48,447 nucleotides of DNA from an uncultured Myxococcales bacterium (GTDB taxonomy: Bacteria; Myxococcota_A; UBA9042; DTJE01): the NCBI GenBank assembly GCA_903936705.1, contig CAIZWN010000029.1, forward strand, positions 1 to 48,447, in the 5' to 3' direction. Positions 1 to 12,900 of this stretch are shown piece by piece. Within the stretch, counting starts at the first letter, position 1; every line of letters starts with the position of its first letter. Position numbers and translations under genes: made by a program. A model generated the notes under the pieces. That model did not search any database. It saw nothing but the letters and a program-made list of their open reading frames with translations, and had not been told where the DNA came from.

Positions 1-1269
<1,269 letters not shown>

Positions 1270-1423
1270 GACCGGCCGGAAGGCACGGTCCAGGGGTTCT
1301 TAATGAGGTTTCTACTATCCAGTCTTCAACGAGTGAGGCGTAACGCCGAGCTCTTTGGACTCCAGCGTTGCCCGCGGGGCCACTCTGCAGGTCCTTTTAT
1401 CAGGCCTTTTTGGCTTGGTTAAT

Positions 1424-1500
1424 GGGCCTGTAGCTCAGATGGCTAGAGCACGCGCCTGATAAGCGCGGGGTCGACAGTTCGATTCTGTCCAGGCCCACCA
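1424..1500 (+). tRNA. ileT: tRNA-Ile(GAU)
   Basis: This is a 77-nt cloverleaf in the 16S-23S spacer. Acceptor GGGCCUG pairs with CAGGCCC; the D arm is UAGCUCAGAUGG; the anticodon GAU is at 1458-1460 inside CGCCUGAUAAGCG; the T arm is GACAG-UUCGAUU-CUGUC. The terminal CCA is encoded (1498-1500), unlike the neighbouring tRNA-Ala. Isoleucine followed by alanine tRNA is the usual bacterial spacer order. Confidence 0.97.
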
Positions 1501-1535
1501 GTTTCGAGCGGAGGCGCAAGCCTCCTCTTCTTTCT

Positions 1536-1608
1536 GGGGCTGTAGCTCATCTGGGAGAGCGCCGCCTTTGCAAGGCGGATGTGGCCGGTTCGAGTCCGGC
1601 CAGCTCCA
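1536..1608 (+). tRNA. alaT: tRNA-Ala(UGC)
   Basis: This is a 73-nt cloverleaf. Acceptor GGGGCUG pairs with CAGCUCC (one G-U); anticodon stem CCGCC/GGCGG encloses loop UUUGCAA, with anticodon UGC at 1569-1571; the T arm is GCCGG-UUCGAGU-CCGGC. The discriminator A is at 1608 and the next three bases are CTC, so CCA is not encoded and must be added by tRNA nucleotidyltransferase. It lies 35 nt after tRNA-Ile in the same transcript. Confidence 0.96.
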
Positions 1609-1647
1609 CTCCGCAAGCAACACGCGACAACTGTCGTGCTGGCTCGG

Positions 1648-1656
1648 TCTTTGACA
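1648..1656 (+). promoter_or_regulatory. boxA-like antitermination element in the rRNA spacer
   Basis: TCTTTGACA lies in the spacer just ahead of the 23S processing stem, the usual place for the second boxA of rrn operons, and resembles the boxA core CTTTA/GACA. It would load the NusB-S10 antitermination complex. Assignment is by position and similarity only. Confidence 0.4.
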
Positions 1657-1666
1657 AGTGAATCCT

Positions 1667-1685
1667 GTTGATGCAATGACCTTGG
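1667..1685 (+). other. 5' half of the 23S rRNA processing stem
   Basis: The 19 nt beginning GTTGATGCAATG are an exact reverse complement of 4767-4785 downstream of 23S. In the precursor RNA they form a perfect 19-bp helix closing the 23S domain, the expected substrate for RNase III. Shorter complementary stretches continue inward from both sides toward the mature ends. Confidence 0.85.
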
Positions 1686-1716
1686 TCACAACACCTGTAA
1701 TACTGTGAATCGGCGT

Positions 1717-4741
<3,025 letters not shown>

Positions 4742-4766
4742 TACTGATTCACAGCGGGTGTTGCGG

Positions 4767-4785
4767 CCAAGGTCATTGCATCAAC
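4767..4785 (+). other. 3' half of the 23S rRNA processing stem
   Basis: CCAAGGTCATTGCATCAAC is the exact complement of 1667-1685, forming the long RNase III-type helix that brings the two ends of pre-23S together. Confidence 0.85.
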
Positions 4786-4813
4786 AAATGGGTTCCTTGT
4801 CTTAAAAAGACGA

Positions 4814-4935
4814 GGGGCTGGTGACCATACCGGAAGGGCCATACCTGATTCCATCCCGAACTCAGAAGTCAAGCCTTCCAGGGCCGATGGTACTGCGGGG
4901 GAGACCCCGTGGGAGAGTAGGTCGTTGCCGGCCCC
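4814..4935 (+). rRNA. rrf: 5S ribosomal RNA
   Basis: The gene is about 120 nt with helix I GGGGCUGGUG pairing with the 3' segment ending GCCGGCCCC. The conserved CCATCCCGAACTC loop is near 4851-4863 and GGGAGAGTAGG near 4911-4921. It follows 23S by about 70 nt. A 9-bp alternative hairpin (4795-4803 with 4807-4815) touches its 5' end and could assist processing. Ends were set from helix I pairing, so they may be off by 1-3 nt. Confidence 0.94.
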
Positions 4936-4944
4936 TTTTTTTTT
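4936..4944 (+). terminator. T-run terminator after 5S rRNA
   Basis: Nine consecutive T residues follow directly after the G+C-rich 3' strand of 5S helix I. A stem followed by a U-tract is the form of an intrinsic terminator, here ending the rrn operon. Confidence 0.55.
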
Positions 4945-5051
4945 GCCTTGTAGTCCCGTCTACATCTGCATTCGTTCTATCATTTCTGCGCGCGTTTGCC
5001 GCTCCTGCCTGGGGGTTGGCCGGCCTTTGATTGATCGACACGAGGTGTCAG

Positions 5052-6209
5052 ATGCCGCGATGGATTGGTGCAGTGGTTTTCTTCTCGGTTGCTGCCGTTA
5101 TCTGGTTTTCAATTCACCTCTATCTGTATTTCCGCGTGTCGGCTGCGGTGGACCTTGGTGGCACAGGGCGAACTGTTATCAAGGTGGCTCTTGTTGGGCT
5201 GGCGCTCTCCTATCTTTTGGGGCGAGTTTTGGCGGGCAGGTGCGACACGGCTGCGTTGTCTTTGACGTGGGTTGGTGCGGTCTGGATGGGATTTGCGGCC
5301 TTGGCATTTACCCTGTTTATTCTTGGTGACCTGATGGTCGCGCTTCCTGTCGCGGGAATGGAGAGATGGGCTGGGCTGGATACCGGGATTGCGACCTCAA
5401 TCAACCGATGGTGTGGCAGGGTGGCCCTGTTGGCTGCGGCAATCGGGTTGGTCTGGGGAATCAATGTCGTCAGGTCCGGGCCAAATGTCTCGTCGATTGA
5501 CGTTGCAGTGAAGGGTCTTGCTGCTTCGATGAATGGCTTTCGGATCGTGCAGGTTTCCGACGTCCACATCGGCGAAACCATCGGACCAGAACATCTAGGC
5601 CGGATCGTCGATGTTGTTAACGGGTTGGACGCGGATCTGGTCGTGATCACCGGAGACGTGACCGACGAACATAATGGTGGCGACGGTACGTTGCTGAGGC
5701 TGCTGGCGGGGATGAAAAGCCGGAACGGCGTGTTTGTGAGCACCGGTAATCACGAGGTGTACTCTGGAGGCGTGGGCACAGTGTCTGCGTTAGAGGCAAC
5801 TGGGATGAAGGTGTTGCGCCAGGCCCACGTGGTGGTCGGTGGATCTCTTGTTGTCGCCGGCGTGGATGATCCCACCTTTCTGGGCGGGCGTGACAAGCTT
5901 CCCGAGGCCATGGCGACGTCCCTGAATGGGCGTCCGGTCGGACTTCCGGTAGTACTGCTGTCCCACCAACCGCTGGCGCTGCAGGCCGCTGCGGATCTCG
6001 GTGTCGGGTTGATGCTGTCCGGCCACACTCACGGCGGTCAAATTCCGCCCTTCCAGCTTCTGAATCGAATCGCGTATCGGTACATTTCCGGATTGCACAG
6101 GATCGGGGATATGTTTCTTTACGTGTCGCGCGGCGCTGGATACTGGGGGCCTCCTGTCAGGTTGTTCGCGGATCCCGAGGTCGTCTTGATCAGGCTGGGT
6201 CCCGCATGA
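5052..6209 (+). CDS. membrane-anchored metallophosphoesterase (YkuE/YaeI-like)
   Basis: The product is a 385-aa calcineurin-like phosphoesterase with a hydrophobic N-terminal half. About four or five membrane segments lie in residues 5-145, followed by a soluble domain carrying the metal-binding series: SDVHIG, GDVTDE, GNHEVYSG and LSGHTHGGQ. These supply the Asp, His and Asn ligands of a di-metal centre. Relatives act on phosphodiesters or UDP-linked lipids at the membrane; the substrate here is not evident. ATG 5052 is preferred over TTG 5031 because AGGTG lies just ahead of it and the hydrophobic segment starts there. It is monocistronic, after the rrn terminator, and converges on the peptide-modification operon with a 21-nt gap. 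Confidence 0.88.
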   Translation: MPRWIGAVVFFSVAAVIWFSIHLYLYFRVSAAVDLGGTGRTVIKVALVGLALSYLLGRVLAGRCDTAALSLTWVGAVWMGFAALAFTLFILGDLMVALPVAGMERWAGLDTGIATSINRWCGRVALLAAAIGLVWGINVVRSGPNVSSIDVAVKGLAASMNGFRIVQVSDVHIGETIGPEHLGRIVDVVNGLDADLVVITGDVTDEHNGGDGTLLRLLAGMKSRNGVFVSTGNHEVYSGGVGTVSALEATGMKVLRQAHVVVGGSLVVAGVDDPTFLGGRDKLPEAMATSLNGRPVGLPVVLLSHQPLALQAAADLGVGLMLSGHTHGGQIPPFQLLNRIAYRYISGLHRIGDMFLYVSRGAGYWGPPVRLFADPEVVLIRLGPA

Positions 6210-6230
6210 CTCCGAATTCGATTGCCTTTT

Positions 6231-7379
6231 CTACCCAGGCAACTGTCGTTGCCTGACTCGCAATTCTGCCAGTAACAATTGCCATAGTTGCATAACAGCA
6301 TTCCGGATTCCTGGAATTCCGGGAAGAGGGTAAAGCCCAGGAAACCTGCCTTCGGTCTTGGTTCGGATGGTTGACAATGAGCCCGTTCTAAGAAGATGCA
6401 GCATCTGGCGCAGTCGAAGGGCGTTGCGGTAGTCCGTATCAATCGATCCTGATACGACATGGGCTAGCAGTCGGCCAGTTGCGGACGAAGTTGGTGGTTG
6501 CCTTCCCGAAACCAGGAACTCCACCAGTTCAATGACGGCAATAATCTCACCACGCGATACCGAGTTTCCGACAAATTGAGAGATCTTCATAAATGAATCC
6601 CGGCAATCTGCGACATCGCCCAGCATCCGCATAGGTGGATATCGATCTGCACCGAAGCCATGATCGACAAGTCCGTGAACGATGGCGTGAGCCGCAAGGA
6701 AAGAAGCGGCCGGGACAAAAGAGTCGCCCGGTAGCGAAGGTATCCGTTCAAGAAGGCCGTGGCGCGCCAGGTCTTCAAGAACCACCGATCCAGCGATATC
6801 AGGTACGGTGCACCCGGGGATTTCCAGGTGAATCTCAACCGGGGGATCGCGTCCTTCGGCCAGGGGCTGCAGGTGGTGTTCGGATCGCGACGGCCCGAGC
6901 GGCGAGAATCCAGATGTCATCAGGGTGCGGTGAAAGGCCAAGGCAAGTTGCCGAGGAACCAGCACGTCCACATCGGAGGCTGGCCGGGATGCAACTCCAG
7001 TCCTGTTCGACAGATGCAGCGCAGCCCCCTTCAAGAAAACGATTGGTATGCCGTTCCTGGCAGCAACTTGCGACACGCGATCTGAACTGCGCAGGATTCG
7101 AAGCGCCTGCCGGGCGGCCGCACTTCGATCTGCCAGGGCGGCCTGCAGGCCGGTTGTTCCAAGATCCAGCAAAAGCCTGGAACCTGGAATTCGTGATGCG
7201 ATGCGACCAAGCACGTCAAGCTTGCGCGCCAAGGTAATTGCGTCAGAACTATCCGGGGGAGGCGAATGGCTGGAGTCCGGCGAGGCGTATGCTCGATGCA
7301 GCACCCACGAAAGCTCGGCTGAATGCACCAGGGGTGGTGGGTTGAATCGGCAATCACGCGTCGAAGTGGGTCGCTTCAA
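6231..7379 (-). CDS. nucleotidyltransferase-family protein (NTP_transf_5-like), last gene of the peptide-modification operon
   Basis: The product is a 382-aa protein resembling the uncharacterised nucleotidyltransferase family often found beside PqqD-like and HPrK-like genes in peptide natural-product clusters. Visible motifs are FLKGAALHL (residues 115-123), the metal-binding SDVDVLVP (135-142, Asp136 and Asp138), and VEIHLEI (181-187), a candidate for the third acidic position. Start TTG 7379 has AGGAGGG five bases upstream and overlaps the preceding stop as TTGA. The family's reaction is not established; transfer of a nucleotidyl group to peptide or sugar is a guess. It is the last gene before the convergent phosphoesterase. 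Confidence 0.8.
   Translation of the reverse strand: MKRPTSTRDCRFNPPPLVHSAELSWVLHRAYASPDSSHSPPPDSSDAITLARKLDVLGRIASRIPGSRLLLDLGTTGLQAALADRSAAARQALRILRSSDRVSQVAARNGIPIVFLKGAALHLSNRTGVASRPASDVDVLVPRQLALAFHRTLMTSGFSPLGPSRSEHHLQPLAEGRDPPVEIHLEIPGCTVPDIAGSVVLEDLARHGLLERIPSLPGDSFVPAASFLAAHAIVHGLVDHGFGADRYPPMRMLGDVADCRDSFMKISQFVGNSVSRGEIIAVIELVEFLVSGRQPPTSSATGRLLAHVVSGSIDTDYRNALRLRQMLHLLRTGSLSTIRTKTEGRFPGLYPLPGIPGIRNAVMQLWQLLLAELRVRQRQLPG
6236..6255 (-). terminator. hairpin at the end of the operon (weak terminator candidate)
   Basis: CAGGCAAC and GTTGCCTG form a perfect 8-bp stem with a 4-nt loop, inside the last codons of the nucleotidyltransferase gene and 27 nt past the convergent phosphoesterase stop. 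No U-tract follows on either strand, so intrinsic termination is uncertain. Confidence 0.3.
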
Positions 7380-7870
7380 TGGACCCTCCTGCCTATGACG
7401 CGGCGCAGGTGACTCCGTGCTGTTTCAGGCAGGTGGGCCCATAAGGTGCGCTGCGTCCAGCGCATCACAGGAGCCGTCCTCCTCCCAAAGGCCAGCCAGG
7501 CCCGAAAAGCCGGGTTTTCAGTGCGAATCCATATGCCCATCCAACCGATTCGGGTGACGATTCCGATGATGGAGTCGGCAGGCGTCCTGGGGTCGTCATG
7601 GTTTGCCCAGAGACCTCGTGTAACTATCGAAAAAGGCTCGGCCTGCGATCCTAGCCCGGCCACGACGTGGCAGATCGGAGTGTCTCCAAGACGAACAGCC
7701 ACCAGATCGCCGCATGCCGCCGCGCCAGTTGATGGATCTCGGATCTCGATATCTGCGCCGGGCAGAACGGCCGGAAGAAGGCTGAAACCGGCCAATCGGA
7801 ATCGCCGGCGCCCAGTTGTGGCAGGTTCGTTTCGAATCCGCGATGCCTTGCCGGCGGGGACAGTCATCAT
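7376..7870 (-). CDS. S24/S26-type peptidase-like protein (S26B signal-peptidase pattern)
   Basis: The product is a 164-aa soluble protein with the layout of an archaeal/ER-type (S26B) signal peptidase: GFSLLPAVLPGADIEI places Ser30 where the nucleophile sits, CHVV places His68 where S26B enzymes have the general base, and TRGLWANHDD (84-93) matches the family's TKGDNNxxDD, although the first Asp is Leu. No membrane anchor is visible, unlike true signal peptidases. Similar short proteins occur in lasso-peptide and PqqD-associated clusters, where leader cleavage has been suggested. The start ATG 7870 overlaps the radical SAM stop as ATGA; ATG 7867 is the alternative. It may be a cytosolic leader protease, or may have lost catalysis. 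Confidence 0.72.
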   Translation of the reverse strand: MMTVPAGKASRIRNEPATTGRRRFRLAGFSLLPAVLPGADIEIRDPSTGAAACGDLVAVRLGDTPICHVVAGLGSQAEPFSIVTRGLWANHDDPRTPADSIIGIVTRIGWMGIWIRTENPAFRAWLAFGRRTAPVMRWTQRTLWAHLPETARSHLRRVIGRRVH

Positions 7871-8913
7871 CCGTTCCCCACGTTCCTGGAACGCAACTGG
7901 CCCAACACTCGCGTCCACATCCGGGCGTTTTCGCATGCGGTCGTGTAGGGGGCGGTGGGTCGGCCCGAAAAAATCTCGGATTGACCAGGACAGAAATCGC
8001 ATGTCACCAGATGCTCGCAAACCATACATTCGTCGCGATCGGCATTCTTGATTGCGCGGACGCTGGCCAACTCGGGGGACTCGACGAACGATGCAAGGCC
8101 GCCTGGATCTGCAATGTTTCCAAGAACCTTTGGCCATGCGACACACGGGCTGATATCGCCTTTGGGGGTAACATAGAGTCGGGTATGTCCCGCCGAACAA
8201 GGGGCCGACAATGGCTTTACAGGACGAGGTTCCATTGGTGCGGTGTCGGTGAAATGGCTATGAATCGAGGCCATTCGGGTCTCTTCATCCAGTTCCGTAC
8301 ATCCAGCTGCCTGGCCGTCGCGACGCCTGAGAATCGTACTGGATTCCCTGAACCGGCAGCCGCGTTCCTGCGCCCATCGCAGCAGCATTCCACCGTCCTC
8401 GGGAATTCCCTCGACAAGACTTCGCGTCACCCTCACCGGCACGTTCCGCCCCCGCAGCGATTCAATCGCAGCCGCAGCCCTGTTCCATGAACCCGGGAGA
8501 CCGGTGAACGCGTCGTGAACGTGTGGTTCAATCGAATGCAGGCTGATGTCAACCATGATCCAGCCCAGATCCGCGAACAAATCAACAGTCTGCTCGGTCA
8601 GAAGAATTCCGGTTGTCTTGACCAGAACTGCAAACCCTCGCGATCGGGCGGCTTGCAGAATGTCATTGAAGTCCCTTCTGATCATCGGTTCGCCGCCCGA
8701 CAAGACGACCTGGGCGATCGCCAGTGACTTTGCCTGGTCAAGTACCTTTATCCAAGCCTCCTTCGATAGTTCATCGGCATGACTACCGACAAGATAGCAA
8801 TGTGGACAAGTCAGAGGGCACCGCCAGGTCAGGTCAATGTGAAGAAGGAACAGACGATGACAATCGAGGTACCGGTTCTCCAGGGCACGCAGCACCGTCC
8901 ACATGTCGTTCAT
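7867..8913 (-). CDS. radical SAM/SPASM peptide-modifying enzyme
   Basis: The product is a 348-aa radical SAM protein. The SAM-binding cluster motif CPLTCPHC gives Cys32, Cys36 and Cys39 (CX3CX2C), and LSGGEP lies at 72-77. A complete C-terminal SPASM set follows: Cys239-x17-Cys257, then CX2CX5CX2C (Cys296, 299, 305, 308) and Cys327, enough to hold two auxiliary Fe-S clusters. Such enzymes install thioether, C-C or other crosslinks on ribosomal peptides (PqqE, sactisynthases, MftC). The likely substrate is the Cys-rich peptide encoded two genes upstream, with the separately encoded PqqD-like protein as recognition partner. ATG 8913 overlaps the HPrK-like stop as TAATG. The precise bond formed cannot be read from sequence. 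Confidence 0.9.
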   Translation of the reverse strand: MNDMWTVLRALENRYLDCHRLFLLHIDLTWRCPLTCPHCYLVGSHADELSKEAWIKVLDQAKSLAIAQVVLSGGEPMIRRDFNDILQAARSRGFAVLVKTTGILLTEQTVDLFADLGWIMVDISLHSIEPHVHDAFTGLPGSWNRAAAAIESLRGRNVPVRVTRSLVEGIPEDGGMLLRWAQERGCRFRESSTILRRRDGQAAGCTELDEETRMASIHSHFTDTAPMEPRPVKPLSAPCSAGHTRLYVTPKGDISPCVAWPKVLGNIADPGGLASFVESPELASVRAIKNADRDECMVCEHLVTCDFCPGQSEIFSGRPTAPYTTACENARMWTRVLGQLRSRNVGNG

Positions 8914-9734
8914 TAAAAATCCAGCATCGGCCATGGGGAATGTTCAAGCGGAAGACCAAGACGGGTAACTCCGTGGTTGCGAGCCAGTCGCAAGGATGTG
9001 TCCATCACGCGCTCGCGGATGGAAAAGGCTGCGTCCGTCATGAAAGCGCGAAGTATCAAGCTGGAAAGGGCCTCGGCCGTCGAAAGCCTGGCCGTGAAAG
9101 CCTTTTCACCTTTGACGAGATCAACAATCATTGCAAGCGGAGCCGCAGGTCCCTGAGCCTGGAGCTTTTCGCGTCCGGGAAAAGGCGAAGGCACAACCCA
9201 GGGACCGGCGCGTCCAGGAACAACCAGCGTCATGTCATCCGCCAGCGAGTTTCCAAGGGAGTGTCCCTTGATCAACGTGGTCTTGCCGCCGCCAGACGGG
9301 GACAAGAATATATACGCACCTGACGGCCGGGCGACGGCTGCCGCATGCAGCGCAATGCCTCCAAGTGCCAGCAATGCTTCTGTGACGAAGTGGCGGAAGA
9401 ATTGCTGCAAGCCGTAGGTGGCAATAACCTGAGATTGATTCGTCGCCAGCGTGACCGATACCGAGTCGAGACCGTTTCCCTCTGCGATCCACAGCGGATC
9501 TTGACCCATTCTCCATGCACCCTTGGCCGGGTCCCCTTCTCGGACAAAGCGGCGTTCTGACGTAAGTGTCAGCTTTGATTCATAAAGGCAAAGTCGCGTG
9601 CTAACGTGTGCCTGAAATTCCAAGGGGTCGGCGTGGCGCGCTGGCCATCGTAAGGCAAGACCATCAACTGCCAGTTGCAGCAGATCGGTTGACGCGTTGA
9701 TCCCGAATAGGATCGGGCCGGTCCGAAGCTGCAC
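8913..9734 (-). CDS. HPr-kinase-like (HprK-related) ATP-binding protein
   Basis: The product is a 273-aa protein whose C-terminal half matches the HprK/P kinase core: LHAAAV (His130), Walker A SPSGGGKTT (145-153), and LADDMTL with Asp166/Asp167 where HPr kinase has its VADD motif. It lacks the full HprK N-terminal domain and there is no ptsH nearby, so an HPr regulatory role is unlikely. In paeninodin-type lasso clusters a related kinase phosphorylates the precursor, and that role fits here: the adjacent precursor has several Ser/Thr in its core. GTG 9734 is chosen because it overlaps the precursor stop as TAGTG, with GGAG seven bases upstream; TTG 9755 is an alternative, adding seven residues. 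Confidence 0.82.
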   Translation of the reverse strand: MQLRTGPILFGINASTDLLQLAVDGLALRWPARHADPLEFQAHVSTRLCLYESKLTLTSERRFVREGDPAKGAWRMGQDPLWIAEGNGLDSVSVTLATNQSQVIATYGLQQFFRHFVTEALLALGGIALHAAAVARPSGAYIFLSPSGGGKTTLIKGHSLGNSLADDMTLVVPGRAGPWVVPSPFPGREKLQAQGPAAPLAMIVDLVKGEKAFTARLSTAEALSSLILRAFMTDAAFSIRERVMDTSLRLARNHGVTRLGLPLEHSPWPMLDF

Positions 9735-9907
9735 TACGGTGCTCCGGAGTCGCAACCGCTGCCCTCGTCAATGCATGTTCCGCAAGTACACGATGCGTAC
9801 AGAACGGCCTTGTCAATCGGCTGATTAGTGCGCACCTGAGGCCGGGTGTATGTCTTCCGGTCGGTCTGCTTCGGTTGGAACTCTTCTTCCTTGTCTTGCT
9901 GGTCCAT
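9734..9907 (-). CDS. 57-aa Cys-rich peptide, candidate RiPP precursor
   Basis: This small gene sits in the only gap of the operon. ATG 9907 has GGAGG nine bases upstream and starts 14 nt after the lipoprotein stop; TAG ends at 9734, where the kinase gene starts. The N-terminal half is charged and Cys-free (MDQQDKEEEF...), with Y20-T-R-P23-Q-V25, resembling the YxxPx(L/V) leader element bound by PqqD-like recognition domains in lasso and related RiPPs. The last 18 residues hold all four cysteines: SCTCGTCIDEGSGCDSGAP (Cys40, 42, 45, 52; spacing CxCx2Cx6C). Context (PqqD-like protein, SPASM enzyme, kinase, peptidase) makes it the likely modification substrate. Cleavage site and crosslinks are not determinable. 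Alternative: a small Fe-S or metal-binding protein. Confidence 0.8.
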   Translation of the reverse strand: MDQQDKEEEFQPKQTDRKTYTRPQVRTNQPIDKAVLYASCTCGTCIDEGSGCDSGAP

Positions 9908-9921
9908 GGGTCATTGCCTCC

Positions 9922-12900
9922 CTAGTACAGAATTGTAGCGTACCCGGAACCGTTGGTACCGACCAGGAGGTCCGGGAACCCGTCGTCGTTGAAGTCGCCG
10001 ATCGGGTACGCCCCGAAGTATCCGAACTTCAGCCCGGTCTGGTCAATAGGATCTACAAGAGCCGGCGATCCATATGGCAAAGTACCGTAATCGAAGCTGC
10101 CAGCCGGGTCTTTCAGGTTCCGGCGGATATGAACCTTGCCGTTGACTGCGGACGCTGCCATGACATGGACCAGGTCGACGGAAGGGCCATTCGGGTCGTC
10201 ATCGAAATTCCCGATTGGAATTGCGCGTTCGAAAGAGCCTGCAATGACAAGTCCCCTCTCGTTGCCGAGGATGTCAGTCCCGACTACAGGTGTGGCATTG
10301 ATCTGTACCGTCTGGCCGAATTGCGTTTTCAGGTAACCTCCACGGAAGATGAAGATTGTCTTGTTCTGCGGAAATACGAACGGGGTTGCCGCAGAATGAG
10401 TGACGACGATCTCGGGAGAATTGTCCCCATCGAAGTCGTAGCGCCCCGCAATCGAGGTAGCTCCGAAGTTTAGGGCGGCGTTCGGGGCATCAGGCGCCAG
10501 TCTGATGACCGTCAGGTTGTCGCGTCCGCCCGATGTAACTGCGACAGAGATGTCCGTCAACCCGGTGAGGGCGCGTCCCTTGATCACCAGTACCTGCGAG
10601 GGGACTGCATAGGTGGATACTGCCGCCTCGTCCATTCCGTCGCCGTCGATGTCGCCGACAAAGGCGACGCGTGTTCCAAAGCGAGTTGATGCATCGCCAT
10701 CGGTCATCATCAAGGGGACGATGCCGTGCGCTGTGCGGACGTCCGCGTCCGACAGGTTGATTGCCAGATTGGTCGCCGCCGTCCATGAACTGTTGCCAGG
10801 GACCATGTATACGATGCTATTGGCCTGCGAGCCGACCAGCAGGTCCCCGACGCCATCGCCGTTAAAGTCGCCGCCTCCGGCCGTCGAGACTGCTGCCAAG
10901 GACGACTGGATTCCAGTGAACGTCAGATTCGGCAGTGCCGCCAAACGACCACCTGCAACACCGAACCAAACCTTCATCGTCTGGTTTGGTGTGGTGCCCT
11001 CCCCGACTAGAAGGTCTTCAACCCCGTCATGGTTCAGGTCGCCGCCGCGTTCCACGGGGATGCCAAAGTTGCTGCCAGTTGCTCCCGAGAGGCACTGGTG
11101 GCTTGGACCTGTAGCAGCAGAGATAATCAACGGCGGAATGGTTTTATCCTGGCCAGATGAGTTTCCATAGACGATGCAGAATGTGTTGGCCATCGTGCCA
11201 GTACCGCCGCCGCCCAAAGCAATGTCGCCCCGGCCATCGCCGTCAATGTCGCCAACCCAGGCAACGCGCTTGTTCATCAGGGGATCGTTGAACGGGGCTA
11301 CCGACCCGCTGATGTTTGCATATCGCAATGCGACATCGACGTCCATGAAGCTGGACGCAACAAGCGGAGAAACGTTGCCTACTGCATCTATTGCCCTGAC
11401 TGCGAAGGCGTAGTTGGTTTCGTTGTCATTCGTGCCCGGGATGAACTTGCACGGGGTGCCATTCTCGGTGACGTTCGGATTCCGGACGTCTGGGCCGGTG
11501 ATTGTGATGGACTCGGCCGAACCGGGGGCTGCCGGAACCGGGACCGCGGCCGTGTAGGCAAGCCCTGCAACGCTGCATGCGCGAGCGAACTCGGCATCGC
11601 TGGTTATGGGCAGCGGGGAATAGCGGATGTCATAGCTGGTGGCAGGAACGCCAGTCGTTCCGTTGTCCGCCACGGCAGCCCATCGCAGGGTGACCGCCGG
11701 TCTGCGCCGGTTGAGGTCGGCTGGGGCAAGTGTCTCGAGGGTCGGCGATGCCGGAGGCTGAAGATCGACCTGTGCCGTGAATGAAGACGTAGCGATGTTC
11801 CCGGCCGCGTCGGTAACGCTGATCGAGACCGTGTCATTCGACTGGTCAGGCAGCGTGGCATCGAGGTCCAGCGTGGTCGGAGATACCGACAGGGCATAGG
11901 GCAGCGAAAGATTCGATGTCGGGATCGACTGTGCGCCCATTACCAGGGCATCCATCGTCCCACCCATCAGGTTTATGTCCGTTGCCTGCACTGTAAGTGT
12001 GCGCTGCAGCCCCGGAGTGCCTGGGACTTTGTCCGCCGTAACGCCCCATTTGTTGGCTGATCCTGATGCCGGCGCGGTGAAGCTGACCACCGGATCCTGC
12101 AAGTCAACGATGCGCGTTAGGGCGCCCGACGAACCAGCCGGCGTCGATCCATCGATTGCCTGTGCCTCGAAGCTCGGGGTGGTTCCGTTGTCCACTGTCA
12201 CCGTGAATGTGGCAACCCAATCGACTATCGGCTTGTCCTCGGTGGCCACGATCGTGCCTCCGATTGTCTTGGTCAGACGGGCAGTAGTGGCCGCTGCGCA
12301 GGCGGCCGAAACGTTGACGGTGACCGATATGGAAGCCGTCGGGCAGTTGGTTCCAGGTGTCGGGCAGTGCTGGTTGTTGACGTACTGACCCGAACCAATA
12401 CCGGCAACTCCAACCTGGCAATTGACCAGGTTCAACGTCAGGTTGGCCGAGGCCGATCCCTGGTTGCCCGCGCTATCGGCAACCACGGCGATGACCTTGA
12501 AATACGAAGTTGCAGTCACCGGCAGGGTCGGGAACACCGAGGGCTCAAGTCCGCCCGCATTGGTGATTGCTCCCTGGGCAATCCTGGTCGGCGGGTCGCA
12601 TGTCGTGAAGGTTGCGTCGCAGTTCAATGCCAACTGGATCTGCCAGCCAGAGCCATCCAGACTGTCGGTGCCCAGGGAAACCTCGATCTGGAATCCCGGC
12701 ACCAAAGGCTGTGCGTCGTCCGAGTCGTCCAGGACCAGACCAGAAACGGGCTTGTCGAGAACAACGTTTGGCACGATGGTGTCCACGGTGACCGCCCGCG
12801 TTGCCGATGCCGGATTGCCCGCCTCGTCCGATACGGTGACCTCAAGGGAATGATTGCCGTCCGTGAGGATCGGCATGCTGGTAAACGGGAATTTTGCCGT

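Noticed and set aside
9774-9918. Alternative first ATG (9914) for the small peptide
   Set aside because: It lies only two bases after GGAGG and its frame stops at about 28 residues without any Cys; the ATG at 9907 has proper spacing.
9850-10473. 207-aa plus-strand ORF opposite the peptide gene and lipoprotein end
   Set aside because: It is antisense to FG-GAP coding sequence and to the Cys-rich peptide gene; no ribosome site or family is visible.
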